A DNA stretch of 64,000 nt from CAVTLG01 sp963735495 (GTDB lineage: Bacteria > Chloroflexota > Ktedonobacteria > Ktedonobacterales > Ktedonobacteraceae), in assembly GCA_963735495.1 (NCBI GenBank), contig CAVTLG010000009.1, forward strand, positions 186,001 to 250,000. The letters are read 5' to 3'. The translations under genes were made by a program, and so were the position numbers. Each line of letters begins with the position of its first letter. Within the stretch, counting starts at the first letter, position 1. The notes beneath the pieces are model-generated. The model ran no database searches. It was not told the origin of the DNA and saw only the letters and a list, made by a program, of their open reading frames with translations. Positions 55,429-64,000 of this stretch are shown in pieces.

Positions 55429-55515
55429 TTAGAATAGAACTCCTCGTCTTGAAGAAGAGAATATGTCTATTACTATACCACGTCAGATCAAGCCCGCCGC
55501 TAATGAGCCACCATC

Positions 55516-55749
55516 TTACTGCTCTTCCTCACACAGAACGACTGCGACATTCTGTAGCGTAAAGACTGCTGTAGGATGCAGCCGCTTCGTGAACGCTAGC
55601 AGAACCTTCTCTGCCTCTGCATGTTCCACCGGTATGCCTCTCAGCATGTAATAGACGACTTTTTGCTCTACCCTGGCCTTACTGGCTAACGCTGGGATGT
55701 CGAATCCGTACTGTTGCCGGAGCTGATAAAAAGTTGGCTTGTTACTCAT
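55516..55749 (-). CDS. Small helix-turn-helix protein
   Basis: From ATG 55749 (after AGAGGGG) the protein has 77 residues. FYQLRQQYGFDIPALASKAR, then VEQKVVYYMLRGIPVEHAEA, fits a short XRE-type HTH in which the second helix contacts DNA. The frame from 55803 adds 18 residues without a site. It is divergent from the XRE-TPR regulator at 55987, so the two may share a control region. Confidence 0.65.
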   Translation of the reverse strand: MSNKPTFYQLRQQYGFDIPALASKARVEQKVVYYMLRGIPVEHAEAEKVLLAFTKRLHPTAVFTLQNVAVVLCEEEQ

Positions 55750-55986
55750 TTCCCCTCTTGTGTTGTGCTGGACCGTGTGGTAGGGATGCGACATAATGAA
55801 CAACTTTTCTTTTTTCCTGTATTTATGCCTGTAATCTTAATAGGTATGATAGCATATCATTTTTGATAGTCACCACTTCTGACGCTATTGGCGTAAGAAA
55901 AACTGACGGTTGTGTAATGAAATGAAAATTTTGCGCTGACACTTCATGGTATACTCTGACTAAATACATCTGCCGAGGGGTAAATC

Positions 55987-57228
55987 ATGGGTGATGAAGA
56001 TTACTGGTGGGTACAACAATGGTTTTATCCTTTTGATGCCGGTACGGGTAACGACACGGGCTATCCAAATCCTGGTCAGGTCGTGAAGTTCTACCGGGAG
56101 CAAAAACTGTGGAGACAAAGCTCTGGTGGTGAGAAGAAGTGTCGGCAGATTGATTTAGCACGAGCGTTGGGGGTTTCCGAAAGTTGGGTGCGGGCTATGG
56201 AAAATACATGTGAAGGGCTGGATAGCATTTCTCGCAGGCGTATGCTCGTCAGTCTCTTGGGCATACCGCCAATATTACTCGGCTTAGCCGATTTGAACTC
56301 TGCATCGGCTGTGGCAGAGAGACCACAGTTACAGGTCGTGACTTTGTCCTGGTTCAAAGATACCCTAAAAGATGCCTGGCAACTGTACTATACTGGAACA
56401 ACGCAAGATTTAGCCTGTCGGCTGACGAAAACATTGCAATATTTGCATGCGAGTGAAGAAACGCTGGGAAGCAGGCAACAGCGAGATATGCTCGAATTAC
56501 AATGTCGTTTCCTGCTGCTGGCAGCCAGAGTCGCAGCCGATCAACAGAGTTATGAGCAAGCTAGTGGGTATTTGCAGACAGCACAGCAACTGGCGCAGCA
56601 GTTACAGAGCGATGAATTAAGCGCGCTCACCTTGTTCTGGCGCGGTCGTATGTACTTGGAAAAAGAAGAGTATCCAGCGGCGAAAGCTGCTCTCGACAGT
56701 GCACTCGCCTATATACCACAGTTGCGGCCACCTCTGAGAGGTGCTATCTTTCTAGAAACTGGACTCGCCCATGCCTACACCGCAAAGACAGAGGCGGATA
56801 AAAAGTATGCCTTAACGCTCTTCGATAAAGCTGCCCCCATCGTGCGGGCGAGCCATCTTGAAGACGATGGAAGTTTCGTGAAGCTGAATCTCGGACGCTA
56901 CTATCACTTTAAAGCAGAGGCGTTGATCGCTATGAACGAGGCAGAAGATGCTATCCACGAGCTAGATCTGGCGGAACAGCATACGGGGGCAGAACTGACA
57001 CGACGGCGTGGCTATATCAATGTCTTGCGTGCCAAGGCGTCACTGGACCTGGGAGATTATGCTTACGCCACATTTACGGCGCTGGACGCGATTAGCGCCA
57101 TGAAATCTATTCAATCGAATGTCAATCTCGCCTTTCTGAGCGAGATTAGCGCAGGTCTCAGCAGGAGTAGTTATGGAAACTCATCGGAGGTTGCACAGCT
57201 CAATCGCGAACTAAAGTCACTGCGCTAA
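55987..57228 (+). CDS. XRE-type regulator with a TPR sensor domain
   Basis: A 413-residue protein with GAGGGG before ATG 55987. Residues about 28-85 form a helix-turn-helix (RQIDLARALGVSESWVRAME, with a long loop before it). Residues about 115-410 are helical TPR-like repeats (YEQASGYLQTAQQLAQQLQS; YPAAKAALDSALAYIPQL; DAIHELDLAEQHTG). This build resembles Rap/PlcR-like and actinobacterial signal-responsive regulators. The ligand is unknown. The neighbouring small HTH gene and the kinases downstream suggest a signalling region. Confidence 0.82.
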   Translation: MGDEDYWWVQQWFYPFDAGTGNDTGYPNPGQVVKFYREQKLWRQSSGGEKKCRQIDLARALGVSESWVRAMENTCEGLDSISRRRMLVSLLGIPPILLGLADLNSASAVAERPQLQVVTLSWFKDTLKDAWQLYYTGTTQDLACRLTKTLQYLHASEETLGSRQQRDMLELQCRFLLLAARVAADQQSYEQASGYLQTAQQLAQQLQSDELSALTLFWRGRMYLEKEEYPAAKAALDSALAYIPQLRPPLRGAIFLETGLAHAYTAKTEADKKYALTLFDKAAPIVRASHLEDDGSFVKLNLGRYYHFKAEALIAMNEAEDAIHELDLAEQHTGAELTRRRGYINVLRAKASLDLGDYAYATFTALDAISAMKSIQSNVNLAFLSEISAGLSRSSYGNSSEVAQLNRELKSLR

Positions 57229-57327
57229 CGTTTGGTTGCGGCTCAATACTGACAAAAAGTGTGCGCATTCCAGACACTCTATGAGGGAGTAGGCAAAAGA
57301 CAAATTCATTCATTCCCTTACTCCTTT

Positions 57328-57379
57328 ACTCAAGGGGTCCCGCCGATGCAAGTTCTTGTGTCGGCGGGACCTCTTGAGT
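57328..57379. terminator. Bidirectional terminator hairpin
   Basis: ACTCAAGGGGTCCCGCCGAT (from 57328) pairs with GTCGGCGGGACCTCTTGAGT (to 57379) with one or two mismatches and a short loop. It lies between the convergent XRE-TPR and kinase genes. No strong T-run is present. Confidence 0.6.
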
Positions 57380-57412
57380 TATGGCGCAAGAAAGAGCGGG
57401 ATCTTGCTGCTA

Positions 57413-59554
57413 TCAGGACGTGGTATAGATTGCGAAGTTTTTGAAGGTCACGTTTGCACCCTGGTCAGCGGCCAGACCAGGTCCTCCATTCGTGTACTGA
57501 CCACCACTGGATGCATTGCCCTGAAATTGACCGTTGATGTACAGCGTGAAATCGTTGCCTTGCACCGCAATATCGATAGTTAATGTCCCCCCCATTTTTG
57601 CCTCTAATGGAAAGACGGTTGTCAGTATTTGGCCGCTTCCCGTGTTGTCATAGATGTAACCGGCTCCTTGATCGTTCTGTGGATCAATTAAAAAGGCATA
57701 AGCACCCTGTCCCTCGCTACCTGTCTGGTTGCGGAAAAAGATCCCAAATTGGCTCTGCGCGTTGGCTGACCCGTCTACCTGTACCTGTACAATATAGTCA
57801 TCTGGCAGTTGGTGCCCGCTTGATACCTTATTCAGAAATGTGCCTGTGATATTGTTTGCTGCCTGCGTACGATCCACCACCTTAGAGGGGTTACAGGTGA
57901 CGCTGGCTTGCGTATTGCTCCATTGTCCGCCTTGTTGATCACAACCTTTGCCTGGTGTTGCTGTCCAATAAATTGCGCTTCCGGCACCGGCAATGCTGGC
58001 AGTTGGTGCACTGCCGCTTGTGTGTTGTGCTGGAGTCGCAGTCGCACTTTTGCCTGTACTTGAACCTTTTGACGTGCTACCTGTTGTTGTATGCGATGTT
58101 GCATGGCTCCCGCCCAGTGGCAAGAAATGGAAGTACGCGACGGCACCTGCGACAATGATGAGCAGTGTGAGGAGGCTTCCGACGAGCATCATTGATACTG
58201 ATTGGCATCCCGCTTGTCTTTGTGGTTTCTCTGGCGACAGGTTGCGCGCCTGGACCTGTACTGCCGCCTGTCTGGCAACACGTTGTAGGGGTGCTTCAGG
58301 GCCTGTCGTTGGCGGCATCCTGGGCGGCCCTACGGTAGCAGCCTTCGGGTGGGTGACAACAGTAGATAGGGATGCAATAGGATTTGGTGCGGGGGGCAGG
58401 CGCGGATTCTCCTCTGTTTCTGATGCATGAATGTCATCATTGGCGGCGCTGGCATGCGCTTCAGGTGGCGCTGGCACAACGACGGGTGACTGTTCTGCTA
58501 TGGGCGATGGGGGTACAGCTTCAGTGAGCGCTTCATAGACCTGCGGCTCCTGGATCGATGGTGTAAGATCGACCTCGGTCGGCCCCGTCGTCAGCACGTC
58601 ATGCGTCGTTTGTTCGTTCTCGGTGGATTCACTGTGTGTATCCGACTCAAATGGATGATCAGCAAGAGCATACTGTCCCTTGGAAGCTTCGATAGCTTCA
58701 CGGAAAGCGTGTGCGAAGGCACCTGCGCTCGCAAAGCGTTGATCTGGCGCTTTGGCGATGGCCTTCATCACAACAGCTTCTACGCTTGCGGGTATAGCTG
58801 GATTTATCCCGGTAAGTGAAGGCGGGGCCTCCAGTGTATGCTTGATAGCAACGGCAACCGGCGAAGCTCCCTGGAATGGTACACGTCCGGCGAGCATGTG
58901 GAAGAGCACGATGCCCAGTGAGTACACATCGGTACGCTTGTCGACGGGATTCCCCGTGCTTTGCTCAGGGGAAAGATACTCTGGCGTGCCAACGATGGTC
59001 CCTGTGGTTGTCAGGAAGTGTCCCTTACTCTCGCTTTCCGTCACGTCCTTGAGCACTTTGGCCAGACCAAAGTCCGCGAGCAATATCCTGCCGTCCGCAT
59101 GGAAGAGCATATTGCCAGGCTTCAAGTCGCGGTGGATAATACCCTTGGCGTGAGCGCTATCGAGTCCGGCGGCGGCCTGTTCAATGATCGTGAGAGCCTT
59201 TTCCAACGGCAGTTTCCCACGTTTCTCCAAAACCTCTCGTAATGTTCCACCAGTCACATAAGGCATGACAAGATACGCCGTATCGCCCTGTTCGCTATAC
59301 TCATAGATGGGCATGATATTGACGTGATCGAGTGCCGCGATGGCGTCTGCCTCGCGACGGAAGCGTGCCAGGAACTCATCACGGGGGTGTTCCTCCAGTA
59401 CCAGGTCGGGGAGTAGTACTTTTACAGCTACCGTCCGACGCGGGCGTGATTGTTGCGCCAGGTAGACAGCACCCATACCACCACGTCCCACGAGGCGTTG
59501 GAGCGTATATGTGCCGAGCGTTTTCCCAATCAAGTTATTGCTATTGCCTAACAC
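57413..59554 (-). CDS. Transmembrane Ser/Thr protein kinase with extracellular concanavalin-like sensor
   Basis: GTG 59554 follows GAGAGGAGC. The 713-residue protein has a Hanks-type kinase domain (about 10-285): glycine loop LVGRGGMGAVYLA, Lys in VAVKVLLP, catalytic HRDLKPGNMLF, DFGLAK and GTPEYLSPE. A Pro/Ala/Thr-rich linker of about 165 residues follows, then one membrane helix (about 451-476). The extracellular part ends in a beta-rich domain (YIVQVQVDG, FGIFFRNQTG, DFTLYINGQFQG) like laminin-G/concanavalin sugar-binding folds. It probably senses a wall or external glycan. A related kinase lies at 60998. Confidence 0.92.
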   Translation of the reverse strand: MLGNSNNLIGKTLGTYTLQRLVGRGGMGAVYLAQQSRPRRTVAVKVLLPDLVLEEHPRDEFLARFRREADAIAALDHVNIMPIYEYSEQGDTAYLVMPYVTGGTLREVLEKRGKLPLEKALTIIEQAAAGLDSAHAKGIIHRDLKPGNMLFHADGRILLADFGLAKVLKDVTESESKGHFLTTTGTIVGTPEYLSPEQSTGNPVDKRTDVYSLGIVLFHMLAGRVPFQGASPVAVAIKHTLEAPPSLTGINPAIPASVEAVVMKAIAKAPDQRFASAGAFAHAFREAIEASKGQYALADHPFESDTHSESTENEQTTHDVLTTGPTEVDLTPSIQEPQVYEALTEAVPPSPIAEQSPVVVPAPPEAHASAANDDIHASETEENPRLPPAPNPIASLSTVVTHPKAATVGPPRMPPTTGPEAPLQRVARQAAVQVQARNLSPEKPQRQAGCQSVSMMLVGSLLTLLIIVAGAVAYFHFLPLGGSHATSHTTTGSTSKGSSTGKSATATPAQHTSGSAPTASIAGAGSAIYWTATPGKGCDQQGGQWSNTQASVTCNPSKVVDRTQAANNITGTFLNKVSSGHQLPDDYIVQVQVDGSANAQSQFGIFFRNQTGSEGQGAYAFLIDPQNDQGAGYIYDNTGSGQILTTVFPLEAKMGGTLTIDIAVQGNDFTLYINGQFQGNASSGGQYTNGGPGLAADQGANVTFKNFAIYTTS

Positions 59555-59867
59555 GCTCGTTGCTCCTCTCAGCGAAATATATTAAAGTGATGTCACGTTG
59601 CATAGAAAGATATTTCTACTCAAGATAAGTCCAAATTTGCTCAGGTGAGCTTTATACAAGGATACCATGCGGCGATGCATTTGATGCTAGCGCAGTTGTC
59701 CCCGATACATTACCATAAAACTGAATCAGTAGAAAAGGTGATATGGTATTGTTGCTCCTCCATTATAATAGACGTTTCGTCTTCGTCAACCGTTGCGCTG
59801 GTTGCTCTGGCTGAAATGTCTGAGATAGTGTTTGGAACGCGCGTATTTTCCATCGGTATTGATACCC
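59555..59867. other. Intergenic region, no gene supported
   Basis: Upstream region of the kinase on the minus strand. I see no RNA gene; a repeat family 3 copy begins at its right end. Confidence 0.5.
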
Positions 59868-59995
59868 ATAGGCATTCAGAAACGCCACTGTCGTCCCTCT
59901 GAGACCGTCAGAAACGAAGCTGATGCTTCTAGCCTTCGGCTCATCTGACGGAAAGGAGGTGGCTAGCCTTCGGCTCATCTGAATGCAAGGCAATA
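59868..59995. repeat. Palindromic repeat family 3, long copy
   Basis: The ends (ATACCCATAGGCATTCAGAA and TGAATGCAAGGCAATATG) match the copy at 50341-50417. Inside, AGCCTTCGGCTCATCTGA occurs twice, at about 59931 and 59964, so the centre is itself duplicated. Confidence 0.6.
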
Positions 59996-60168
59996 TGAGT
60001 TGAAACCAAACACTATCTGAGAATGTGTGTGGGAGGAGCGCTTTTTCCTCTTCTTCATGTAATCATGCGCTGATTTCAGCCAGATACTCGTACTATAGAG
60101 AATATTGCAGGAAGATCTATGCTAGTGTATAGTTGCTTATGGAATTATGTCAAGTGCGAGGGAAAAAG

Positions 60169-60286
60169 GGTCTCCATTCTTCCGAGGGAAACGTCGGGAA
60201 ATGGGGTAGGGGCGTCACCTCGCGTGCGCTCCCGGGCGGTCGCCAGGACACGCCCCTACCCCATTTCCCCTCAAGGACGGAGAACC
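60169..60286. repeat. Palindromic repeat family 1, typical copy
   Basis: GGTCTCCATTCTTCCGAGGG, AACGTCGGG and AATGGGGTAGGGGCGTCACC at the left; GGTCGCCAGGACACGCCCCT, ACCCCATTTCCC and CTCAAGGACGGAGAACC at the right. The arms pair over GGGGTAGGGGCGT/ACGCCCCTACCCC. The right terminus lies 6 nt before the TIR gene start and carries its GGAG. Confidence 0.8.
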
Positions 60287-60292
60287 GAAAAA

Positions 60293-60757
60293 ATGGCTGA
60301 AATAGCAGTCTTCATCTCGTATGCCCACGCAGATGAGAAATGGCGTCAGGAGCTGGATAAGCAACTCAGTAATTTGCGCAACCAGGGGGTGATCTTTACC
60401 TGGCATGACCGCCAGATCAGTGCAGGGATGGAGTGGGAACCAGAAATCATCAAGCATCTGGAGGAGGCTCGTCTGATTCTCTTATTGATTAGCGCGGATT
60501 TTATGGCCTCGAAATTTTGTTACAGCGTTGAATTGAAGCGCGCCATTGAGCGACATAATGCAGGAGAGGCAGTAGTGATTCCGATTATTCTGCGCTATGT
60601 TGACTGGCAAGGCGCCCCGTTTGCCAAACTGCAAGTACTACCGACTGAAGGCAAACCGGTTGTGAGTTCCAAATGGCATAACACTGATGAGGCCTTCTAT
60701 GATGTCATTCAGGGCATTCGCGTAGCAATTGAAAAACTGCAGAAGCAGCAAAAGTAA
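60293..60757 (+). CDS. Stand-alone TIR-domain protein
   Basis: ATG 60293 is chosen because the frame from 60119 runs through a palindromic repeat; GGAG at 60279-60282 is 10 nt upstream. The 154-residue protein is one TIR domain: AVFISYAHADEKWRQELDKQ, TWHDRQISAGMEWEPEI, then LLLISADFMASKFCYSVELK with the candidate catalytic Glu, and VVIPIILRYVDWQGAPFAKL. It resembles the TIR part of the 28558 protein. Such TIRs may hydrolyse NAD or make signalling nucleotides. No partner is adjacent except kinase genes. Confidence 0.85.
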   Translation: MAEIAVFISYAHADEKWRQELDKQLSNLRNQGVIFTWHDRQISAGMEWEPEIIKHLEEARLILLLISADFMASKFCYSVELKRAIERHNAGEAVVIPIILRYVDWQGAPFAKLQVLPTEGKPVVSSKWHNTDEAFYDVIQGIRVAIEKLQKQQK

Positions 60758-60794
60758 TAAAGTGGAAAGGGCACAATGGGCGCGATGGAATTCA

Positions 60795-60965
60795 ACGAAC
60801 GGGTAGGGGCGTCACCTTGCGTGCGCCCCGGGCCTTGCGAGAACCATCCCCTGCTCTCTGAAGCCCCACCGGGGCGGTTGTCAGGATATGCCCCTACCCA
60901 GTTTCCGACGACACTCTGCCGTTCTGCCGTTCGCGCCTATGGGTGACGCCCTACCCGTTTGAACA
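60795..60965. repeat. Palindromic repeat family 1, compound copy
   Basis: AACGGGTAGGGGCGTCACCT then TGCGTGCGCCCC at the left, GGGGCGGTTGTCAGGATATG then CCCCTACCCAGTTTCC inside, and GCCGTTCGCGCCTATGGGTG then ACGCCCTACCCGTTT at the right. The right end is the one also found at 8318-8606. Confidence 0.7.
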
Positions 60966-60997
60966 ATAGCCTCGAACTCCACCGCCATCCCTCGAAG

Positions 60998-62845
60998 CTA
61001 GCTACTGTAAATGCTGAAAGTACTAGCAGTAACGGTACCTCCACCATCAATAGCGATGCCGACGCCACCACTGGCGTATGTCGCATCAGTCGCGTTACCG
61101 ATCAATGTGCCATCAGTATAGAAACTAAATTGGCTGCCATTCGAGGCCACAGTAATCGTTACCGGAGCATATGGATTTTTAAAAGTGACAGATCCTGTTT
61201 GGATCGTATTGAGCGCGCCAGTGTTATTGTTGTATGAGTAAAAGCTCCAACTCCCACCGGGATTGATGAGAAAGATGTAGCCACCGGCTGGATTGCTGCG
61301 TAAATAGAGGCCGAAACCGGTGGGATTTGCGCTATCCAACTGCAAGCGAGCTTTTACGGCATAATTGGCGGGATAATTCTGTAGGCTTGAGAGAAAGAGA
61401 CCACCGACCTGATTCTGTCCAGCGGTGTTGTGGATAACCGTTTTCTCAATAGCACATCTGGCCGTTGTCCTGAACGTTGTCCACGCGTGTGGATGAACAC
61501 CACAGTTGGGACCAGTCGTTGAGTAGACTGCTGTCCCTGTTGGCAATGCCACCAGACCAGAAGATTGCGTTGATCCATTTGATCCTGTTACGGATGAACC
61601 TGTGGTCATTGATGCCAGCAGATTGTGTCCCAGCCCAAAAAATTGCACCGCCGCGAAAGCTCCGCCTCCGATGATGGCAATAGCAATCAGCAGTCCAATG
61701 ATTACTCCCCAGGGACCGCTTTTCTTTGGTGCGCTATATTGGGTCGCGTATGGTTGAGCGGCTGGTGGATATGGTGTCTGCCCATATGCTCCTGGTGGCT
61801 GCGACGCGTATGCGGTGGCGGTATTGAATGGGGTACCGGTGGAGGGATTCTGATAGGCCGGTGTATTCTGTGGTGGCCGTTGCATCGAGGGGGACAAAAC
61901 CAGCGGTTGCTCTGTTGCTAATGGTTGTCCCCCTTGTGGCAGGATGGTCGATGGACTGCGCCAATCATTTGTGGCGGGTGCGGCTCCGGTGCTGGCGGAA
62001 CGGAGCGCCTGACTCATGGCCTGCCCTGAGGGATAGCGATCTTCACGCTTTTTCGCGGTGGCTATCTGGATAACATTATCAACCCCGGCTGGAATGCTGG
62101 GATCAGCCTGATGTAAGAGCGGTAAAGCTTGCTGTATGTGTTTGACCGCTATGGTAAAAGGTGAGCTGGCCGTGAAAGGCACATGTCCGCTCAGTATCTG
62201 GAAAAGCACGACGCCCAGTTCATAGATATCCGCCCGGTAATCGACGTTTTCACCACTAACCATCTCCGGGGCCATATACTCGGGCGTTCCGATAATGGTG
62301 CCCGCGCTGGTCAGGGTTGCTCCAGAGGTGTTGCTTTTCTCGATCATGCGCGCGATACCGAAATCTGCCAGGACCAGACGGCCATCGGCATGCAAGAGGA
62401 AATTGGCCGGTTTCAGGTCGCGGTGAATAACCCCTTGTGCGTGGGCATAATCGAGCGCTGAGCCAGCTTGCTCTATGTAGGGCACCGCTTCTGCTGCTGA
62501 AAGCCTGCCGCGCCGTAAGAGCACATCGCGTAAGCTGCCACCTGTGAGATGAGGCATGACCAGGTAGGCCAGACCGTCCTGCTCACCATATTCATAAATA
62601 GGCATGATATTCACATGCTCAAGTTTGGCAATCACGTCCGCCTCGCGTCGGAACCGTGCCAGAAACTCCTGGTAAACCTGATCATTGGTCACGGAGCCGG
62701 GGAGGAGAACTTTGACGGCAACGTTACGTGAGGGACGTGCCTGATGCGCTAAGTAGACTGCTCCCATGCCTCCTTGCCCCAATAAACTCATCAGCGTGCA
62801 ATTTCCCAGTGTGTGGCCTGCCAGATCTCCTATATTACTTACCAT
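60998..62845 (-). CDS. Transmembrane Ser/Thr protein kinase with extracellular sensor
   Basis: ATG 62845 follows GAGGAGAG. The 615-residue protein has a kinase domain (about 10-275): LLGQGGMGAVYLA, VAVKVLLP, HRDLKPANFLL, DFGIARM, GTPEYMAPE. A Pro/Gln/Tyr-rich linker follows (PPGAYGQTPYPPAAQPYAT), then a membrane helix (about 377-402). The extracellular part has a beta-rich domain (YAVKARLQL, GFGLYLRSNPAGGY, QFSFYTDGTLIG). It shares domain order with the kinase at 57413, so the two are probably old duplicates with diverged sensors. Confidence 0.92.
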   Translation of the reverse strand: MVSNIGDLAGHTLGNCTLMSLLGQGGMGAVYLAHQARPSRNVAVKVLLPGSVTNDQVYQEFLARFRREADVIAKLEHVNIMPIYEYGEQDGLAYLVMPHLTGGSLRDVLLRRGRLSAAEAVPYIEQAGSALDYAHAQGVIHRDLKPANFLLHADGRLVLADFGIARMIEKSNTSGATLTSAGTIIGTPEYMAPEMVSGENVDYRADIYELGVVLFQILSGHVPFTASSPFTIAVKHIQQALPLLHQADPSIPAGVDNVIQIATAKKREDRYPSGQAMSQALRSASTGAAPATNDWRSPSTILPQGGQPLATEQPLVLSPSMQRPPQNTPAYQNPSTGTPFNTATAYASQPPGAYGQTPYPPAAQPYATQYSAPKKSGPWGVIIGLLIAIAIIGGGAFAAVQFFGLGHNLLASMTTGSSVTGSNGSTQSSGLVALPTGTAVYSTTGPNCGVHPHAWTTFRTTARCAIEKTVIHNTAGQNQVGGLFLSSLQNYPANYAVKARLQLDSANPTGFGLYLRSNPAGGYIFLINPGGSWSFYSYNNNTGALNTIQTGSVTFKNPYAPVTITVASNGSQFSFYTDGTLIGNATDATYASGGVGIAIDGGGTVTASTFSIYSS

Positions 62846-63329
62846 CGAACGCTCTCCTCAATCCATGATAGACGTGCTGCTGCGCGTCTCCGCCCATCCA
62901 TGGGTAGGGCAAGTAGCTCCTCTTGCACGTTTGTTGACATATTCACTCTTCTATGCCATTCTATATGCTAGAACTTAAAAATTCCTGATACAATCAATAG
63001 ATACTCTGCTAGAAAAAACTTCTCGCGCTACGAGAAGGCATGGTACGAAACTGTACTCCTGAAGACTGCATACATGTAGTTAGGTTGCAATGCCCATATA
63101 TTATAACGTAAAGTCACAGCTATAGGGCGCGTTGGTGGACTTATTGTTGTTATATTGCCGGGTTTCCTCAGTTTTGTGTAATGCTCTCAATTGTACTCGC
63201 TGTGGGGAGTGGAGGCAAGCCGCGCTCAGAAATGAGCGATCTATGGTTAAATCTGCTATATGTTTGCCCTCATATCATAAGAAATACTAATTGACATCTC
63301 TCTTCTCGGCTGGTATCCTTAAAGTAACA
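62846..63329. other. Intergenic region, no gene supported
   Basis: Upstream region of the kinase and of the T-box transcript. I see no RNA gene or repeat copy in it. The argC promoter should lie near its right end. Confidence 0.5.
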
Positions 63330-63705
63330 ACTGCATATAAAGACTGATCCGCGTTGATCGAACATAGTAAGAGATGGGTTTCCGACAGAGATCCGAGCGA
63401 TGGTGAGAGCTTGGAGCGGCTTTAACCTTCTCCGAACCCTTTCGTGAGCGGCTGACCGAAGAAAGTTTTGTGGAGACTGTTGGTCTCTCCATAGGCAAGT
63501 AGGACCAGGTGGGTGGCTCCCACACAGCAAGATAGCCGCTAATGAGTGGTCTTTCCACCTCCATTACAATGGTGTAGTAAGGAGTGGTCGCTAGCGATGC
63601 GAGATCTCATGTGAGATTAAAATAAATAAGACAAGCCGGGTGGTACCACGGGAGCAGGAGCAGCTTTCGTCCCTTGAGCGCATAAGGGATCGAAGGCTTT
63701 TTTTA
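63330..63705 (+). promoter_or_regulatory. T-box leader of argC, probably responding to tRNA-Arg
   Basis: The antiterminator T-box GGGTGGTACCACGGGAGC lies near 63639. It is followed by a terminator pairing GCTTTCGTCCCTT with AAGGGATCGAAGGC and a run of T (to about 63705). Stem I elements upstream include GAGATCCGAGCGATGGTGAG then AGCTTGG. In the 3' side of stem I, CCCTTTCGTGAGCGG places CGT (63443-63445) as the likely specifier, an Arg codon. The 5' boundary is approximate. Confidence 0.85.
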
Positions 63706-63759
63706 TTGGCATTTTGGGTATGCGTGATACCCATCAGCTTCGGATGAGGTGGCTATGTT

Positions 63760-64000
63760 ATGACAACTGTTGCGATTGTAAATGTGACGAGCTATACCGG
63801 ATTGGAGCTTCTGCGCTTGCTTGCGCAGCATCCCCAATTCGTTGTGACCTCTGTAACGGGTCGTAGTGCTGCTGGAAAGCGTCTCAGCGAGGTCTTTCCC
63901 CAGTTGCATGCGCTTTCCCGTGTTGATGGTAGGACAACGCGCGCGCTCGATCCTGATCTCGTGATCACCGAGGAGCCAGCGCAAACTGAGCTGGCTTTCG
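63760..64000 (+). CDS. argC: N-acetyl-gamma-glutamyl-phosphate reductase (3' end outside the window)
   Basis: GAGGTGG precedes ATG 63760. The 80 residues visible read VAIVNVTSYTGLELLRLLAQ, HPQFVVTSVTGRSAAGKRLS and EVFPQLHALSRV, the ArgC N-terminus with its NADP-binding YTGLELLRLL segment. The usual GASGYTG is here NVTSYTG. It reduces N-acetylglutamyl phosphate in arginine synthesis, in agreement with the Arg-type T-box upstream. Confidence 0.9.
   Translation, partial: MTTVAIVNVTSYTGLELLRLLAQHPQFVVTSVTGRSAAGKRLSEVFPQLHALSRVDGRTTRALDPDLVITEEPAQTELAF

Noticed and set aside
57259..57444. A 61-codon plus-strand frame
   Set aside because: It spans the large hairpin at 57328-57379 between convergent genes and shows no conserved features.
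60119..60292. N-terminal extension of the TIR protein from ATG 60119
   Set aside because: The extension translates a palindromic repeat element (about 40 codons), and TIR similarity starts right after ATG 60293.

Overview
The window looks like a chromosomal segment of a multicellular, spore-forming type of Chloroflexota, most likely of the class Ktedonobacteria. This is inferred from content, not from a search. The signs are F420 biosynthesis, paired Ser/Thr kinases with extracellular sensor domains, an XRE-TPR regulator, several TIR proteins, a RibXY-type riboflavin importer under an FMN riboswitch, and moderate G+C with many palindromic intergenic repeats. Nothing indicates a plasmid or an intact prophage.

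Layout. 1-3907 (minus strand): a leucine-catabolism block with the biotin carboxylase subunit (partial), a methylglutaconyl-CoA hydratase-like enzyme and a carboxyltransferase subunit; the matching HMG-CoA lyase lies at 18630. 4149-8318: accessory genes, including a 609-residue protein with two nested repeat systems. 8648-12865: a MarR regulator with a probable autoregulatory promoter, an ABC exporter, a small membrane protein and a DedA protein. 12961-15259: a GT28 glycolipid glycosyltransferase converging on UDP-sulfoquinovose synthase. 15470-20251: tRNA-Gln, glmU, a CBS/CorC protein, HMG-CoA lyase and a DUF2867-type protein. 20286-22958: a MarR-GNAT fusion, an MFS transporter and a solitary 5S rRNA gene. 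23041-28348: a broken beta-propeller gene, a strong hairpin and a decayed TnsB/TnsC-type transposon beside a tyrosine recombinase. 28558-36617: a TIR-NACHT-membrane protein and ergothioneine genes egtB-egtD. 36618-46245: an NlpC/P60-like protein without its catalytic cysteine, assorted enzymes, thyX, moaA and a pentapeptide-TIR protein. 46836-51864: glnA and a four-gene F420 operon (cofE, nitroreductase, cofD, cofC). 52804-55105: FMN riboswitch and ribXY. 55198-62845: small HTH proteins, an XRE-TPR regulator, two Ser/Thr kinases and a stand-alone TIR protein. 63330-64000: a T-box leader and the start of argC.

Two points cut across the regions. First, four genes (carboxyltransferase, glycosyltransferase, TIR-NACHT and moaA) are each broken by exactly one surplus base. 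In three of them it lies in the same octamer, GCTCGAAC, and deleting one A restores a conserved motif. A systematic sequence error is the simplest explanation, and these genes are probably intact in the organism. Second, three families of palindromic, non-coding repeats are scattered between genes. One copy appears to carry the ribosome binding site of a TIR gene, and another sits inside the F420 operon.

All calls come from reading the sequence. No database search was possible, so family names rest on recognised motifs and domain order.
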